Of a stretch of 64,000 nt of DNA, positions 30,991-42,700 are shown piece after piece (the stretch's first letter is position 1; each line of letters starts with the position of its first letter). A program made the translations under genes and the position numbers. Source of the stretch: Acanthococcus lagerstroemiae (taxonomy: Eukaryota > Arthropoda > Insecta > Hemiptera > Eriococcidae); the NCBI GenBank assembly GCA_031841125.1, contig CM063106.1, positions 38,498,001 through 38,562,000 of the forward strand, written 5' to 3'. The notes under the pieces are model-generated. The model did not search any database. It worked only from the letters and a program-made list of their open reading frames with translations, and was not told the DNA's origin.

Positions 30991-33900
30991 AAAAAGAATT
31001 GACTTGCGCATAGGAAACGTTAATCAATGGTTATTTGTAGACAATATTACCCAATTTTAGAAATTATACAATCAGTAATCAGTATCACCAGTTTGATCAC
31101 CAGTTTCCCAGTTCTGTTGTAAAATTAGTGTTTCCTTTTGATCCAATTTATTATGAAATGATGGTTGATGATGATGAATTGATGATGATAGATTTCAGAT
31201 TCGATAATGACGAAAATTGATACGCGAAACCAGAAGAAAATTTTATTTAGAATAATAATTCAAAAAATGTTCCAGTAGGTAATTTCATATGTGATGTTTA
31301 TATTATTGATGTTTTATCTGAAATTAAATAAAAATAATTTTCGAAATATTTTTGTAAACTTTTTTACCAACTTGTTCTTGATTACCCTGAGCTTTAGAAA
31401 TCATACCGCGATCATCATTCTCACGTGCTCCAAAATTTTTAATAATTTACAATTTACTTGGGGGGGAGGGGGGACTCTAGTTCACTTATTTCATGTTTTC
31501 AAAAATTGTAAACCCCATTTTCTGATTTAAATTTTTGTTTATTTCACACATTAAGTACTGTTTTTAGTATTTCGTTGTCTTAATATTACTATCGGGTAAT
31601 TCAGCTATCGTCTCTAATAATTACGAAACTCGTTCCTGTAGGAAAACTGAATCGTCGAGAATGTGGAATGCTCAAAATCTAAAGCTGATTCATCCGATGG
31701 GATAGCAGACGAGGCAAATTTCACTAACTTCGTATCGTGGTTATGCTAATCAACCAGATAATTTATAAGTTGATGTGTTTTAGATTGGCTGTACGAAAGA
31801 TCCTGGACGAATCTAAAGTAGCATCAATACGAGCCAAACTGGAAGAGTGCCTGTGGGCGGTGGTCTCGGGAGAAATCTATAGAAGCTTTCTGAACTACCC
31901 TAATAGCCAATGCCCAGTTCAAAAAATGAAAAGAATAATATAATCATCAAACACATTGTTTCTGGATGATTCGATTCCGGTAAGCATAAATTCAGCCGGG
32001 GCCGTAAGCTATGAGAGGGCTTTTGAGGGTTCAGACTTCTCTTTTAGGTGGCAAAAATACACACATTGTCACTAAAATTGGTCAAGACTTTAAAGAAATT
32101 CCGCTCGTGATTAGTTTATCTTCGACTTTTTCTGTTTGAAACCCTCTCATTTCTGTCGACCTACCTACGGCTCTGAATTCAAGTATTGTATGAACCCCCA
32201 ATTTCTACGTAATGGTGAGTTGAATCACAGAGATCGAACTATCCTAGAAATAGTGTTTATTTAAATTTCGCAGTCTCGATTAAATGAACGATTTCCTCGG
32301 TTGTCTGATTGCATCCTCAAATATGATTTCTTTTCATTTTAAAATTCTCATCATTCTTCACGATACCTGGCCAACGTGAATTTAAAAAGTTAACTGTAGT
32401 TCCTTTTTGATGATTTGCTGCGGAAAATAATGTTTTAGGTATTTTATGTACGTGGGTTCAACATTCAGTGACGATGTACAAAACCCCTCGAATGGTTGTT
32501 GATGAAATTTCTGAGTGAAATAAGTTATATAGTGTAGGTATCATAGAATGTACGTATCTTTTGTCGATATAATACCACACCAGCTGCAATAGTTATTGTA
32601 ATTAGGTATATATTTACATAGGTGCGTTGTTTGAGAGTGAGTGGTATATATAAACAATGGTATCCGTTAAAATCCTAGGCGTAGATCTTTGTAGGTATGT
32701 AGGTAAATACCAAAGAGGGTAAACTTGTTGGGCATCTTCAAAAAATTTGGGCAGCTCCGAAAAAGAAAGAAAAAAAGCTTTTAAAAATTTTATTTATTCA
32801 AAAAAAAAAAACGAATACGAAAACGAATGCAAAAAATCATAATTTTGAACATTTTATTAAATGATTAAAGAATAAGTAATGAACGTAATGAACTTGAATG
32901 TAATACCTATTTAATGTAAAAAAATTCAAAAGTAGGTAAATAAGGTAATCGTAAGCAAATTTATTTAGACACTTGATGCAAATGCTTTTTGGATTGCATA
33001 TTTTTATCTCGGGGGGGGGGTGAGGTACTGTAAAACCCACAATTTTCCAATTTGGGCAGTTGCAATGAAGAGCTTAAGGTACACACTGTTCTAACCACTC
33101 TGTGTTAGTTTTACTTCGTAACATCGCAGGTTCTTTTATTATTCGTCATGATCACGATTCGGCCTTCTCGAGTTTCGATGCAGGGGAAAATGGCCGCCAT
33201 GATTTCGTTACGTTCTTAATCCTAATTTCATTATATCCTGCATTCGGAATTTGAATTTCGGGTTATCTTCAGCGGCACACTGGAAAACTGTAAAAGGAGA
33301 GAATGGAGTAATCCTGTAAAAAAGTACGACAAATACATAGGTAATATATGTATATGAAATAGACCATATATTCAGAGGCTATTTAGTTACCTAGTATCCA
33401 CCGAGCGAAGTAGTAACGTGATAGTAAGAAAAAGATTTCTAAATTGTAAAATTAACCGCAAAATACAAAATATTTCAATTGCAACTTTCCCGTTTTCCGA
33501 CCTCATGAAGGAGAAGTGGCTACCGTTTCAGTTTTACCTACAATTTCCTGCACGGCTGCATCCCTGCCTGCCGTCTCTGTCGATGAAATTTTCTAGCCCC
33601 CTCTTCCGCTTTGGTTTTTCCATTTTCTTTTTTGAAGCTCGAACAGAATGTGTGAGTCAGAGAGAAATGAAAGAGAAACAGATCGATATTAGTTTTCACG
33701 CTTTCCTTGTTCAACCTTCGTCATTTAGTAAATGATGAGTCAGCAATCATTGAAGAATCTTGGATCGTATTATGAAGAGTAAATTTTCCATAATCCATTA
33801 GGTACTTGAATTAACTTTAGAAATTTACGAAATTTATGACAGAGCATTTGTATCAATTCAATTGAGAGTGACGTTTCCGAAACACAGTATGAATGTTTCT

Positions 33901-36030
33901 TATAATTGTTCAGGAAGTATAAAAATTATTCAATTTTTTTTCCGATTTTTGACAACAGCTAGCCTCAGCTTTACTAAATAGGATCTTGAAATTTCGTTAT
34001 CAAAACTAAAATATTCGTGAAAATTCCAAAAAACAGAGTGAGTTTCTGAACTGGAATATAGATGATGAGGGAATGAATTTATTGTGTTTTGGAAAGTACT
34101 TAGCTTCTTCATTAGCAAAAATACTGGTGATACACGAAATATATAATTCCTTTGAATTCGACAAAGAGATAAGTATTGATAAGTTGGTGGTTCTATTACC
34201 TGACTTTGTACGGGGGATAAACATTGACTGCGTTTTATTAATTAACTTATTCATAGAAAAATATTATTGTAATAACTTTTTTTTTTTTTTTTTTTACATC
34301 TTGTAAAGAATATTGATAAGTTAAGAGGTTCCATCAACCAATTCCTAAAGAAAAATGAACTTCTTGTAATTTCCTGCGATTAAAAGAAAAGTAGCCCTCA
34401 GTTTAATAGGATATTTTATTATTTGACAACATGACGAATTATCTTTTGACATAAAAGTCCGAATGGGTTAAATTCCAGCTATCATATTGCCTCATGAATC
34501 AAGCCTAGTCCGATAGATAATGATAACATTCATGATTGTTAAAAATTCAGTTGCTGGGTGCTTGCTCACCACCACTCATAATCAACATGGATTTTATGAA
34601 TGCTTCAATTTTTACCCGCGGATGTCTTCTTGATTCTTGTGCATTGTACTTTCTGAACCCTGTTAAATAACAGATCAATATACTAATAATATAGCTGATC
34701 AAAAATCACTGACTCTATTTGTTTCTAGAAAGAAAGAAAGAAAAAAAAAAAATTGAAGGATCTACGCTCTACCCATCGCAATTATATCAAAATGAAATTT
34801 CTTGGTATCCCATGGTTAGTCTTTGTTTTCTGTTATTTCTTTTTTTCTAATTTTATGTGTACAAATTTATACAATCAATACTTACCCTTAATTTATTGTA
34901 TACATTATTCATTAATATGGTTCGTTTATCTATATGTATGTGTTTGTATAGGGTAAAATCTCACGAATTGCCTCCCCTAAGATCTCCACGGGATGAAAAT
35001 GGATCAAATGAAGAAGTTTAGTTTCTTTTTGGGTTAAAAATTTTCTCTCCCAGATAAGGGGAGCTCGAACGTATCACCAACTTTAGTATCTCAAATGGAA
35101 CGGTACGTACAAAATATAGAAATAAGGGTTCCTTCAGTCTCTGGTTTTGAATTGTCGGATTTCTAATCTGACTTAAGTTTAGGTCCAAGATTCTAAATCG
35201 TAGACCTAAACCTAAAATGGGTAAAATTAAATTGACTTGAAGATCAAAGTTTTCGAACTAGGATTATCTTGGATCGCTGATTCTGCATATCGTATTAAAT
35301 TTGTTATCCGTACCGATTTAAACCACAAATTCAACAATTCATCAAATCAAAAAAACTTAACTTGAATTGAAAAACTGAATAACGTATCAAAATTCGTTTT
35401 TCGGTTCAGTAATTTCGAATATCGCTTCAGATTTTTGATTGAACTCCAATTTAGTTTCCAAAAGTCGAGTCATGTATTGAAATAGGGGGGGGGGGGTTCA
35501 AATCGGTTATTCTGATATTCCGTAACTGCATAAGACGTTTCCATATTGAGACCCGACATGAGCTTCAGTGTCAAAATCAGTTATACTTACTCTTTTCAAA
35601 TAACTAAAATCAACTTACCAACTTAGCCTAAAAAATGAGCTTAGTTTCAAAATAGTTATTTTTCTCTCTATTAAACACCCGATTTTTTATTGAGCATTGA
35701 TCTGAGTGCAAAATTTGATGTTTTATTCTGGAAAGAAGCGAAGTACCCCAATCTACAAGAATTGACACAATTTTGACCTGCATCAATTTTGCGAATTTTG
35801 ACATGGTATTTTGACATTTTGACAATATTTCAACCAATTAGAGCACTCCAACGCATTTTTGACCAATTAATTCTGCTATACAAATGGGCGGAGCCTACAT
35901 GATTGTCAAGGACCGACACTATTTTGACTCAAAAAGTGTGTCAAGAGTGCCTTTTGACGCTGATTTTGCAGATCGGGACTCCAGCTTAAAAAAGTCAACG
36001 ATGTATGAAACTTTTTTTTTTTTGCAGAAT
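30991..36030. other. Intergenic between PERK and GILT, no gene recognised
   Basis: AT-rich with G-runs at about 31460, 33011 and 35486. One plus-strand frame at about 31780-31943, preceded by a TTTTAG acceptor-like site, reads KLEECLWAVVSGEIYRSFLN. It looks protein-like but short and is unassigned; it may be a pseudogene or transposon scrap. Confidence 0.4.
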
Positions 36031-36350
36031 GTTTATCATTTTTATTTTTCTAGTATGAAACGGTTGTATAGCATTCTAATCTTCCCGAGTATAAAACAGT
36101 TGGCGATTTAATTTTTTCCAGTGCCAACCGGTCAGAATTTCAATTTTTTTCTGTTACCTGTAGAAAGTTTTAATTTTTTCTAGTATAGAATGGTTAGCAC
36201 TTTAATTTTTCTCAGTGTAGAACGGTTAGCATCATTTCAGATTATAGAATTTCATTTTTGTTAGGTATAAAACAGTTAGAATTTTCATTCTTCGTAAAAT
36301 AGAACGGTGAGCAATTTTTGTATTGCCAATATAGATAGAACGGTTTTAAA
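36031..36350. repeat. Degenerate tandem repeat, about 10 units of 22-40 bp
   Basis: Units resemble 'tagtatagaacggttagca' followed by 'ttttaattttt'. Cores occur near 36051, 36090, 36121, 36159, 36181, 36215, 36241, 36264, 36296 and 36330. Spacing is irregular and units are diverged. Confidence 0.5.
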
Positions 36351-38183
36351 ATTTCTAAATCCCGGATCCAGATTTTCCGCTACAAGTGAATATTTTTTTA
36401 TTTGAATGAAAGTCAAAAATCTAAATTTTTTAATACAGCAGCGTCGTGTTTGTACTTTGACTAAATTAAATATTGTTGGTCAACTTATGACATTATTAAA
36501 CGCACAAAAACAGTGCAGAATATTGTATTATAAAAATTTTGAAAATAGAATCTAGCGAACCCTCTTATTTTGAAATTTAAATGTGTATGAGAATATGAAG
36601 ATTTTATATTTTGTAAAAGGTTTTTAGAAAAATTACGCTGTGTTAACGACAGTATGCGATATGTTGGGGGTCAATCAAGAGCAGCTCTAGACAGACTTTT
36701 TAGATGACCTGAACAGGTTCCAGCTAATTTCCATCTCTGGGCAGTGTTTCAGCGTGTTGGGTAACCAGAGGTATGTTTTGGATGGATTATCGTGTAGGTA
36801 TTCTTCCTAATGTTTTGTTTACAATTGAAATCTGTAGCCCTGTATGTGATGAGAGTTACGGTGTCGAGAGAATCTTATGGGTCTTCTGAAAATCAACGCA
36901 AGTTGGGTGAATTAACGTTTTTATTAAAATAATAATTGATTTTTGATTGATTTTAAACATGGCTAGTAATATTGAGTGTCATGAGCATATTAAAAGGGAA
37001 CAATATTTAGATGCACTACATCTTGTGCAAGGTACACGCAGAAAAAGATCCCAGAAAACTTGATTCTACAAGACAGCCATACAAAAAGTTTCATTTTGAA
37101 AGGAAGATCAATAGATGAATGTCGCAGAAATTTCAAATGTACCTACTGACCACAAGTTAATGTTTGTAGATGTCACCAGTCATTTGATGTACTTTTGCTA
37201 TTTTCGGCAGGTGCAATGAGTAAGCAAATGAAATTGCTGATTACAAAAGTAAGACAAATACTTCCAACAATAATAACACAATACGCTTTCTGAGGCGGGG
37301 GGGACCTCATGTGGAAAAATGTCTAACGTATGATGTGATTCTCCTCCGCGAACAGGAATTATGAAATGACATAATTTTTATTGCGAGTCACAATGGGAAA
37401 TCGTAAAATTTTACATCACACTACTTTCACGGTCCATTTCGATGTCCCTACTAAAATCAGTTGTTATAGTTACTTTTGCGACTGAATGCTTTATTTGTAA
37501 ATATCTTTATGGCGGAATGCTCTAAGAAAATGAAAAACCTTGTAGCTAGAACACATTTACATTAATCATAACCTATCGTTTGGTTGTAAATGTAGTGACG
37601 TTGATAAGAATTTGTAAAGAGAGAGGGCAGCCGATAAAAAAAGCAAGTTTCAAGCAGACAGTTTCTAAACAAGAATCATACCCATAGATGCAAATAGGGG
37701 GATGCTTGGAGGATTAGGCTTCCTATCCACTCTCTCTGAAATCCCCCGCCAACAAATGAAAAATTCATTAGGAATGTTCTGTAGGAAGACAAGAAACTAC
37801 AGCCTTAGATTCCTAAATGAAGTGCCCCGCGGGATTTATCGGGTAGGCAACCTGTCGGGTGCATTTCAAGTCACATATCCATCTTTATGTTTGTCTCCAT
37901 GTAGAGATCAGCTACCAGTAATACATTCGCAAATTTTGAACCTAGGGAGCTGAATGAGGTCTCATTCGATTGAGAATTTTATAATACTTTCGTGCTATGG
38001 GTGTAAAATACAAACCGACCTGGTAGGACTTTTGTATGTATTGTGTACGTACACTATGTTCTGTAAATTTCAGAAACTTAGGAATTTGAATTCTAGGTAC
38101 TTTTTTTAGGCGCGCTACTCAAAGTAAAAATAACTTAAAAAAAAAAAAACTAATGGAAAAAAAATCTGTGAACCGACATGTAT
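36351..38183. other. Intergenic, no gene recognised
   Basis: AT-rich with a G-run near 37297. Short plus-strand frames near 36960-37060 and 37702-37953 show no family I recognise. Confidence 0.4.
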
Positions 38184-38195
38184 ATTGTGTCAGTT

Positions 38196-38420
38196 TTTCT
38201 CTTTTCTAATTTTACTCTCAACCCAAGCCCTGGGATCCGATCTTTCGAGCATTACTTCAGAGACGTCGGGGAGGCTGTTAGGGCTGTCTTAGCCCTCTTC
38301 TCATCTTGCCGAAAAATCGGCCTAGGTCGAAATGTAGCGAATTGCTACGTGGGCTCGAACCCGGGAACTCCGGATCCCGAGACCAGCGCGCTATATCCAC
38401 TCGGCCAACCAGACCCCTAC
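38196..38420 (-). mobile_element. Full-length tRNA-derived SINE with 12-bp target duplication
   Basis: The minus-strand head (38416-38349) has a pol III A box, TGGCCGAGTGG, and a B box, GGTTCGAGCCC, in tRNA-like (Leu/Ser-type) spacing. A tRNA-unrelated body follows, then an A-rich tail (AGAAAAGAGAAAA) at the low-coordinate end. The 12-mer ATTGTGTCAGTT flanks both sides (38184-38195 and 38421-38432). All hallmarks of LINE-mobilised insertion are present, so it is a fairly recent copy. Confidence 0.88.
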
Positions 38421-38432
38421 ATTGTGTCAGTT

Positions 38433-39738
38433 ATAACTGGTCAAAAGAAAAAAACAAAAAAAAAAGCAAAGAAATAACCGGTTAACTGATGCGGTTATTG
38501 AAAAATGTTTGACAAGCGTAGACCGAGAAGACGAAAATTTTCCACTATCTGGATGGTTTTGGAACAACATACAAATTTTCACCGAGACTTCACATGCCAT
38601 CCTATCAGAAATCGCCATTGTCTACGACTTTCCCCACTTCGCGGCCCCACAGCTCGAAAAAACTATAAGGCCGACAGTTTTCAAACATTGACTGTGTTGC
38701 TACTATATCCTCGATTTCCCATTAAACCCATCAAATTAATGTTTACTAACTTCAATTTCCCAAACTTTGCTATTTTGGATTAAGGGCACTTTGTGAATCA
38801 GGTCTTCAATTTAAATGTGTTATTATAATGTCCAAATGAACCATACCTATACCCGAGTACCAGAGTGTACCTGATAGGTACATTTATTTATTCGAGGGGA
38901 AAAGAGCGATTTCAATACGGTCTTTGCAATGTGTCTACGACATAAAAATTAGTATTTTCTATCGATTAAAACACGATCGATGCACTTATTTCGGCTTGTT
39001 TAATAAATATGCCAGTTCGGATATGAGAGACCTTGAATTCGGTTACGAAATAAGCGTCTGAAAATACTGGCCTATGCAAACTAGATTTACTTCAATTCAA
39101 AATTAATTGCATTTTAACAGTTAACATAAATCCTTTCCGAGGATGATGAATACTTAATGGTTCACATTTTAATGCAATCTAGAAAAACTGTTATAATTTA
39201 TTATTTCAAATTGAACTGGTGAACTTGTTGAAAACTAGATTCGCCGTACGTCAAAACCGGGTCCACTATAGGTAGCGTTTACATATATGAACTAGAAAAA
39301 AGCATGTACGAGTGTAAGTAAGTAATTGAGAATTATCGATTTTTATATCGTATGATACATGAAAAAAATGCAGTGCCTTTAAAAAAGGAAATCCGAGCTT
39401 GAAGTAAAATGGCAGCATTTCTAGCAAAAGAATAGCCTATGTAGAAATGTTTTTGACCTCCTATGGATTATAATTTTGAAACGGCGACAGCAAGAGAAAA
39501 TCTACTGATATGGTTTGATTTAAGATGTGTAAACAGCCCTTTTATTACTAGAAAATTTTGACTCTGAAATAAAATGCAATTTAATAGCGATTACCGTTGT
39601 CGTCGTAATAATTTTACCTACATGACTTGAAGAAATGTTTTTAACCCGGCGTCAGCCTCGAGTAGTAAACAGTCGTCACAGTTCTGTCTCAGTCAGCGGT
39701 GTATCCATTAGATCTCAGTATACAGAGAACCGGTTAAG
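38433..39738. other. Upstream region of GILT
   Basis: AT-rich intergenic DNA. An arthropod initiator-like TCAGTC lies at 39689-39694, about 48 bp before the ATG, but no clear TATA box or downstream element supports it. No other gene recognised. Confidence 0.35.
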
Positions 39739-42700
39739 ATGACACTGCAGCGAGTTTATCGAACGCTCTTGATAATCTTACCGTTCGTTCGGGGGCATCG
39801 TGCTTTAGAAGTGCAGCCTTTACAATTACAGCCGTTACAAAATAAGGTAAGGTATAAAATATAAAACTTTTGTATTTATTATTAAAAAATGCCAGGAATA
39901 AATAGCACAGGTGTAGGTACCTCTGCTTACCGAGAATAAATTCTATATAAAATAACTTTGTAAATAATGGCACACACGATTAATAATTTATTAGGTGACG
40001 CAAAATTACCTACCCAAAAATTAAATGGAGGACTGCAGGGCAAAAGTGCGCACATTTTATATACCTAATTATAAACGCCTTCTGAATTGATTTTTTTTTC
40101 GTATTCTGATAGTTTGACCATTGTAGGATACATTTCAGCAAGTGGTTTTACTCATTGTAGTCTTTTGTGATGACAAAAATGAACATTACCGCAATATGTG
40201 AACAAGCACTTTTGCCCCATCTAGGTGGGGCAAAAAAGTACTATTGACGCTAGGAAAAATTCTTATTAAAAAAAATCACAACAAAATCAAACTTGTTTTT
40301 AAACCGAATTATTATTATCGCACATGTAAAACCCAGAATTTCGGTTAAAATCGGTGAATTTCACATGTGCCCACTCCAAGCAACAAACTATTTTTTCTGT
40401 TTTTTTATTTTATTTTATTTTATTGATTGATGGAAATAGAGCTGCCGCCGCATATCCAACATTGTGCATCGTTGTACGTTTTTTTATTTTTATTTTTATT
40501 TGCTGCAGTTTTTGGAAATTGGATCTTTGCTTTTTTTTCTTGTCATTTCCTCCGTTGTTGTGTTTTCACTGCCTCTTTTTCTCGCTCTTTGTGATGCTTC
40601 CTCTTCCAACGCTTTTTGCTTTTTTCCGGCTGCTTCTAATGACTGTAAGTCCACATCTCTTTTTCAGAGTTGGCAACAAGCCTCTTGCAATCACTCCCCC
40701 CCCCCCCATTATTAATATCGTTTCTTCCAACCATTGTTTCATTGAATTGATTGCACAGTGTGTTCGTTTTGTTGATAGAAATGTCCATGGACGTTTTAAT
40801 TTCTTCTAACCATCTTCAATTTTGTTTCATTAAATTGATTGCCGAGTGCGTTCGTATGTTGATAAGAATTTCCATGGGAATTTGTAGTGAAAAAATACAA
40901 TTACAATATTTAGGGAAGAGTAGTGTACCTTCTTTTTTTGGGCTGTGGGGACGTCGGATTTGAAGATAGGGGGCTGAAATTTTTACCTGGTGAAGAGACA
41001 ACATTTAACTACATGCTGTAAGCATTTTAGCTCAAAATGTTGATCTCAGCCGGCGCTGTGAGCAATTTTCTGACTCAAAATTTATGGACTAAGGTACAAT
41101 ACTCCTCGGATCACCGCATATTTGTACCTTCGGCTGCCCAAAAAAAGGTTTTAAAACTGAATATTCTTTGACAAAAATAAATAAATGAATCAAAATCGAA
41201 CTTTTATTAGGAAATTTAAGCTTATCGACAAAAATCCCAAACGAATTTCTGTGGGTTATCCACATCAATGCAATAACTTTTGTGGGCCTATAGCATGTCC
41301 GGTGGATCCCGTTTCACACGTTTCTTACTCTTCGGCATTATATCTGCACAGTATCGAATCATAATTAACGAAAAAGTACGAAAACATGAAGTTCGTAGTA
41401 TGGGTACTATTGGTACAAAACTTTTTTGTGGCCCAAAATACAAAAAAACCGTGTTTTCAAATTATTCACAATAATATGTAAAAGTACAATAATTTTCGCA
41501 AAGTTTCCAATAGTGGTATTTGTAGTAGAGATAATGAAAGTACTCACCACGTTCAAACGGAATTGAAATCCGCCAATTAGAACTGCCGTAATTTCAATTT
41601 GAAAATCACTTTTTTTTACATTGGTATCTCAAAAACACATTTTTATCAATAAAATCCAGACGCGCGCGGATAGAGTTTTCCATAGCCAGCAATGTATGGA
41701 ACGGTATAAAATACAAGTTCAGTTCAAATTTGATCCAAATCGGTCAACTTAGGGTGTAGTTATGCCCAGCGGTCCACGGTACAACATGGTCCACGGTGCT
41801 CGACTCTCCCCTGCTTATTTATCCCGATACGCAATCAGTTACCCTTTAGTTACCCGCGAAAAACCCTCGGTTCCCCTCAGATTACCCAGAAACCCGTCAG
41901 TTACCCTTGGTTCCCCTTTAGTTACCCGGATAACTGGCTGGATTTAGCGCGTCAGGATTTTTTTTATTAGGGTAGGATCAGGTCGATAATTATTTTAAAA
42001 TTTTTCCATGAATTTTTTCCGTTCATTATTTCTTGTCAAGAGACAAGATGTTTGCTTTCTTGCCTACCCTTCTCGAGTAGTGAGGTTTCTTGTTCCATTA
42101 TTGTCGTTTTTTCTTTTTCTTCTTACTATTCTTTCATTGAATTGATTGCAGAGTACGTTCGTGTTGCTGACAGGAATTTCCATGGAAATTTTTATTATTT
42201 CTTCCAATTATCTTCAGTATTGTTTTATTGAATTTATTGCAGAGTGTGTTTGTGTTGTTGATAGAAATCTACATGGAAATTTGTAGTCAAAAAATACAAT
42301 TACTGTGTTTATAGGGTCGGTAACGAGCCTCTCTTGCAGTCACTATTCTCATTATTTCGTCCAGCTCAAGTGCGCTCGTGTTATTGACAGAAATTTCCAT
42401 CGATTCTATTTTTATTTTTACTTCTTCCAACCATCTTTAGTATTGTTTCATAGTGGCCCGCCTGTTCGTCTTGTTGATAGAAATTTCCATGGAAATTTGT
42501 AGTCAAATAATACAATTACTAAGCTTATTATTTATTTTTATACTGGGATTGGATCAGGTCGATAATTATACATCGATTTCCGTAAAAAAATCGATTGTTC
42601 AAGACTGTTGAGAGTCAAGATGCGAGCCTTCTTGTCAACAATCCTCAAATAGCGAGGTTACTTTTTTTCTTTTAAACTCAAGTTTAAAGAGACTGCTGGT

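Noticed and set aside
38349..38416. Functional tRNA gene (Leu/Ser-like) on the minus strand
   Set aside because: Acceptor-stem pairing is not evident. It is fused to a SINE body with A-rich tail and target duplication, so it is a SINE head.
30778..39738. PERK and GILT as a bidirectional co-regulated pair
   Set aside because: Start codons are about 9 kb apart with repeats between; nothing supports a shared promoter.
40354..40809. Plus-strand frame of 151 codons resembling a hydrophobic membrane protein
   Set aside because: T-rich low-complexity DNA in GILT intron 1 gives Phe/Leu runs; it overlaps a dispersed repeat and has no family signature.
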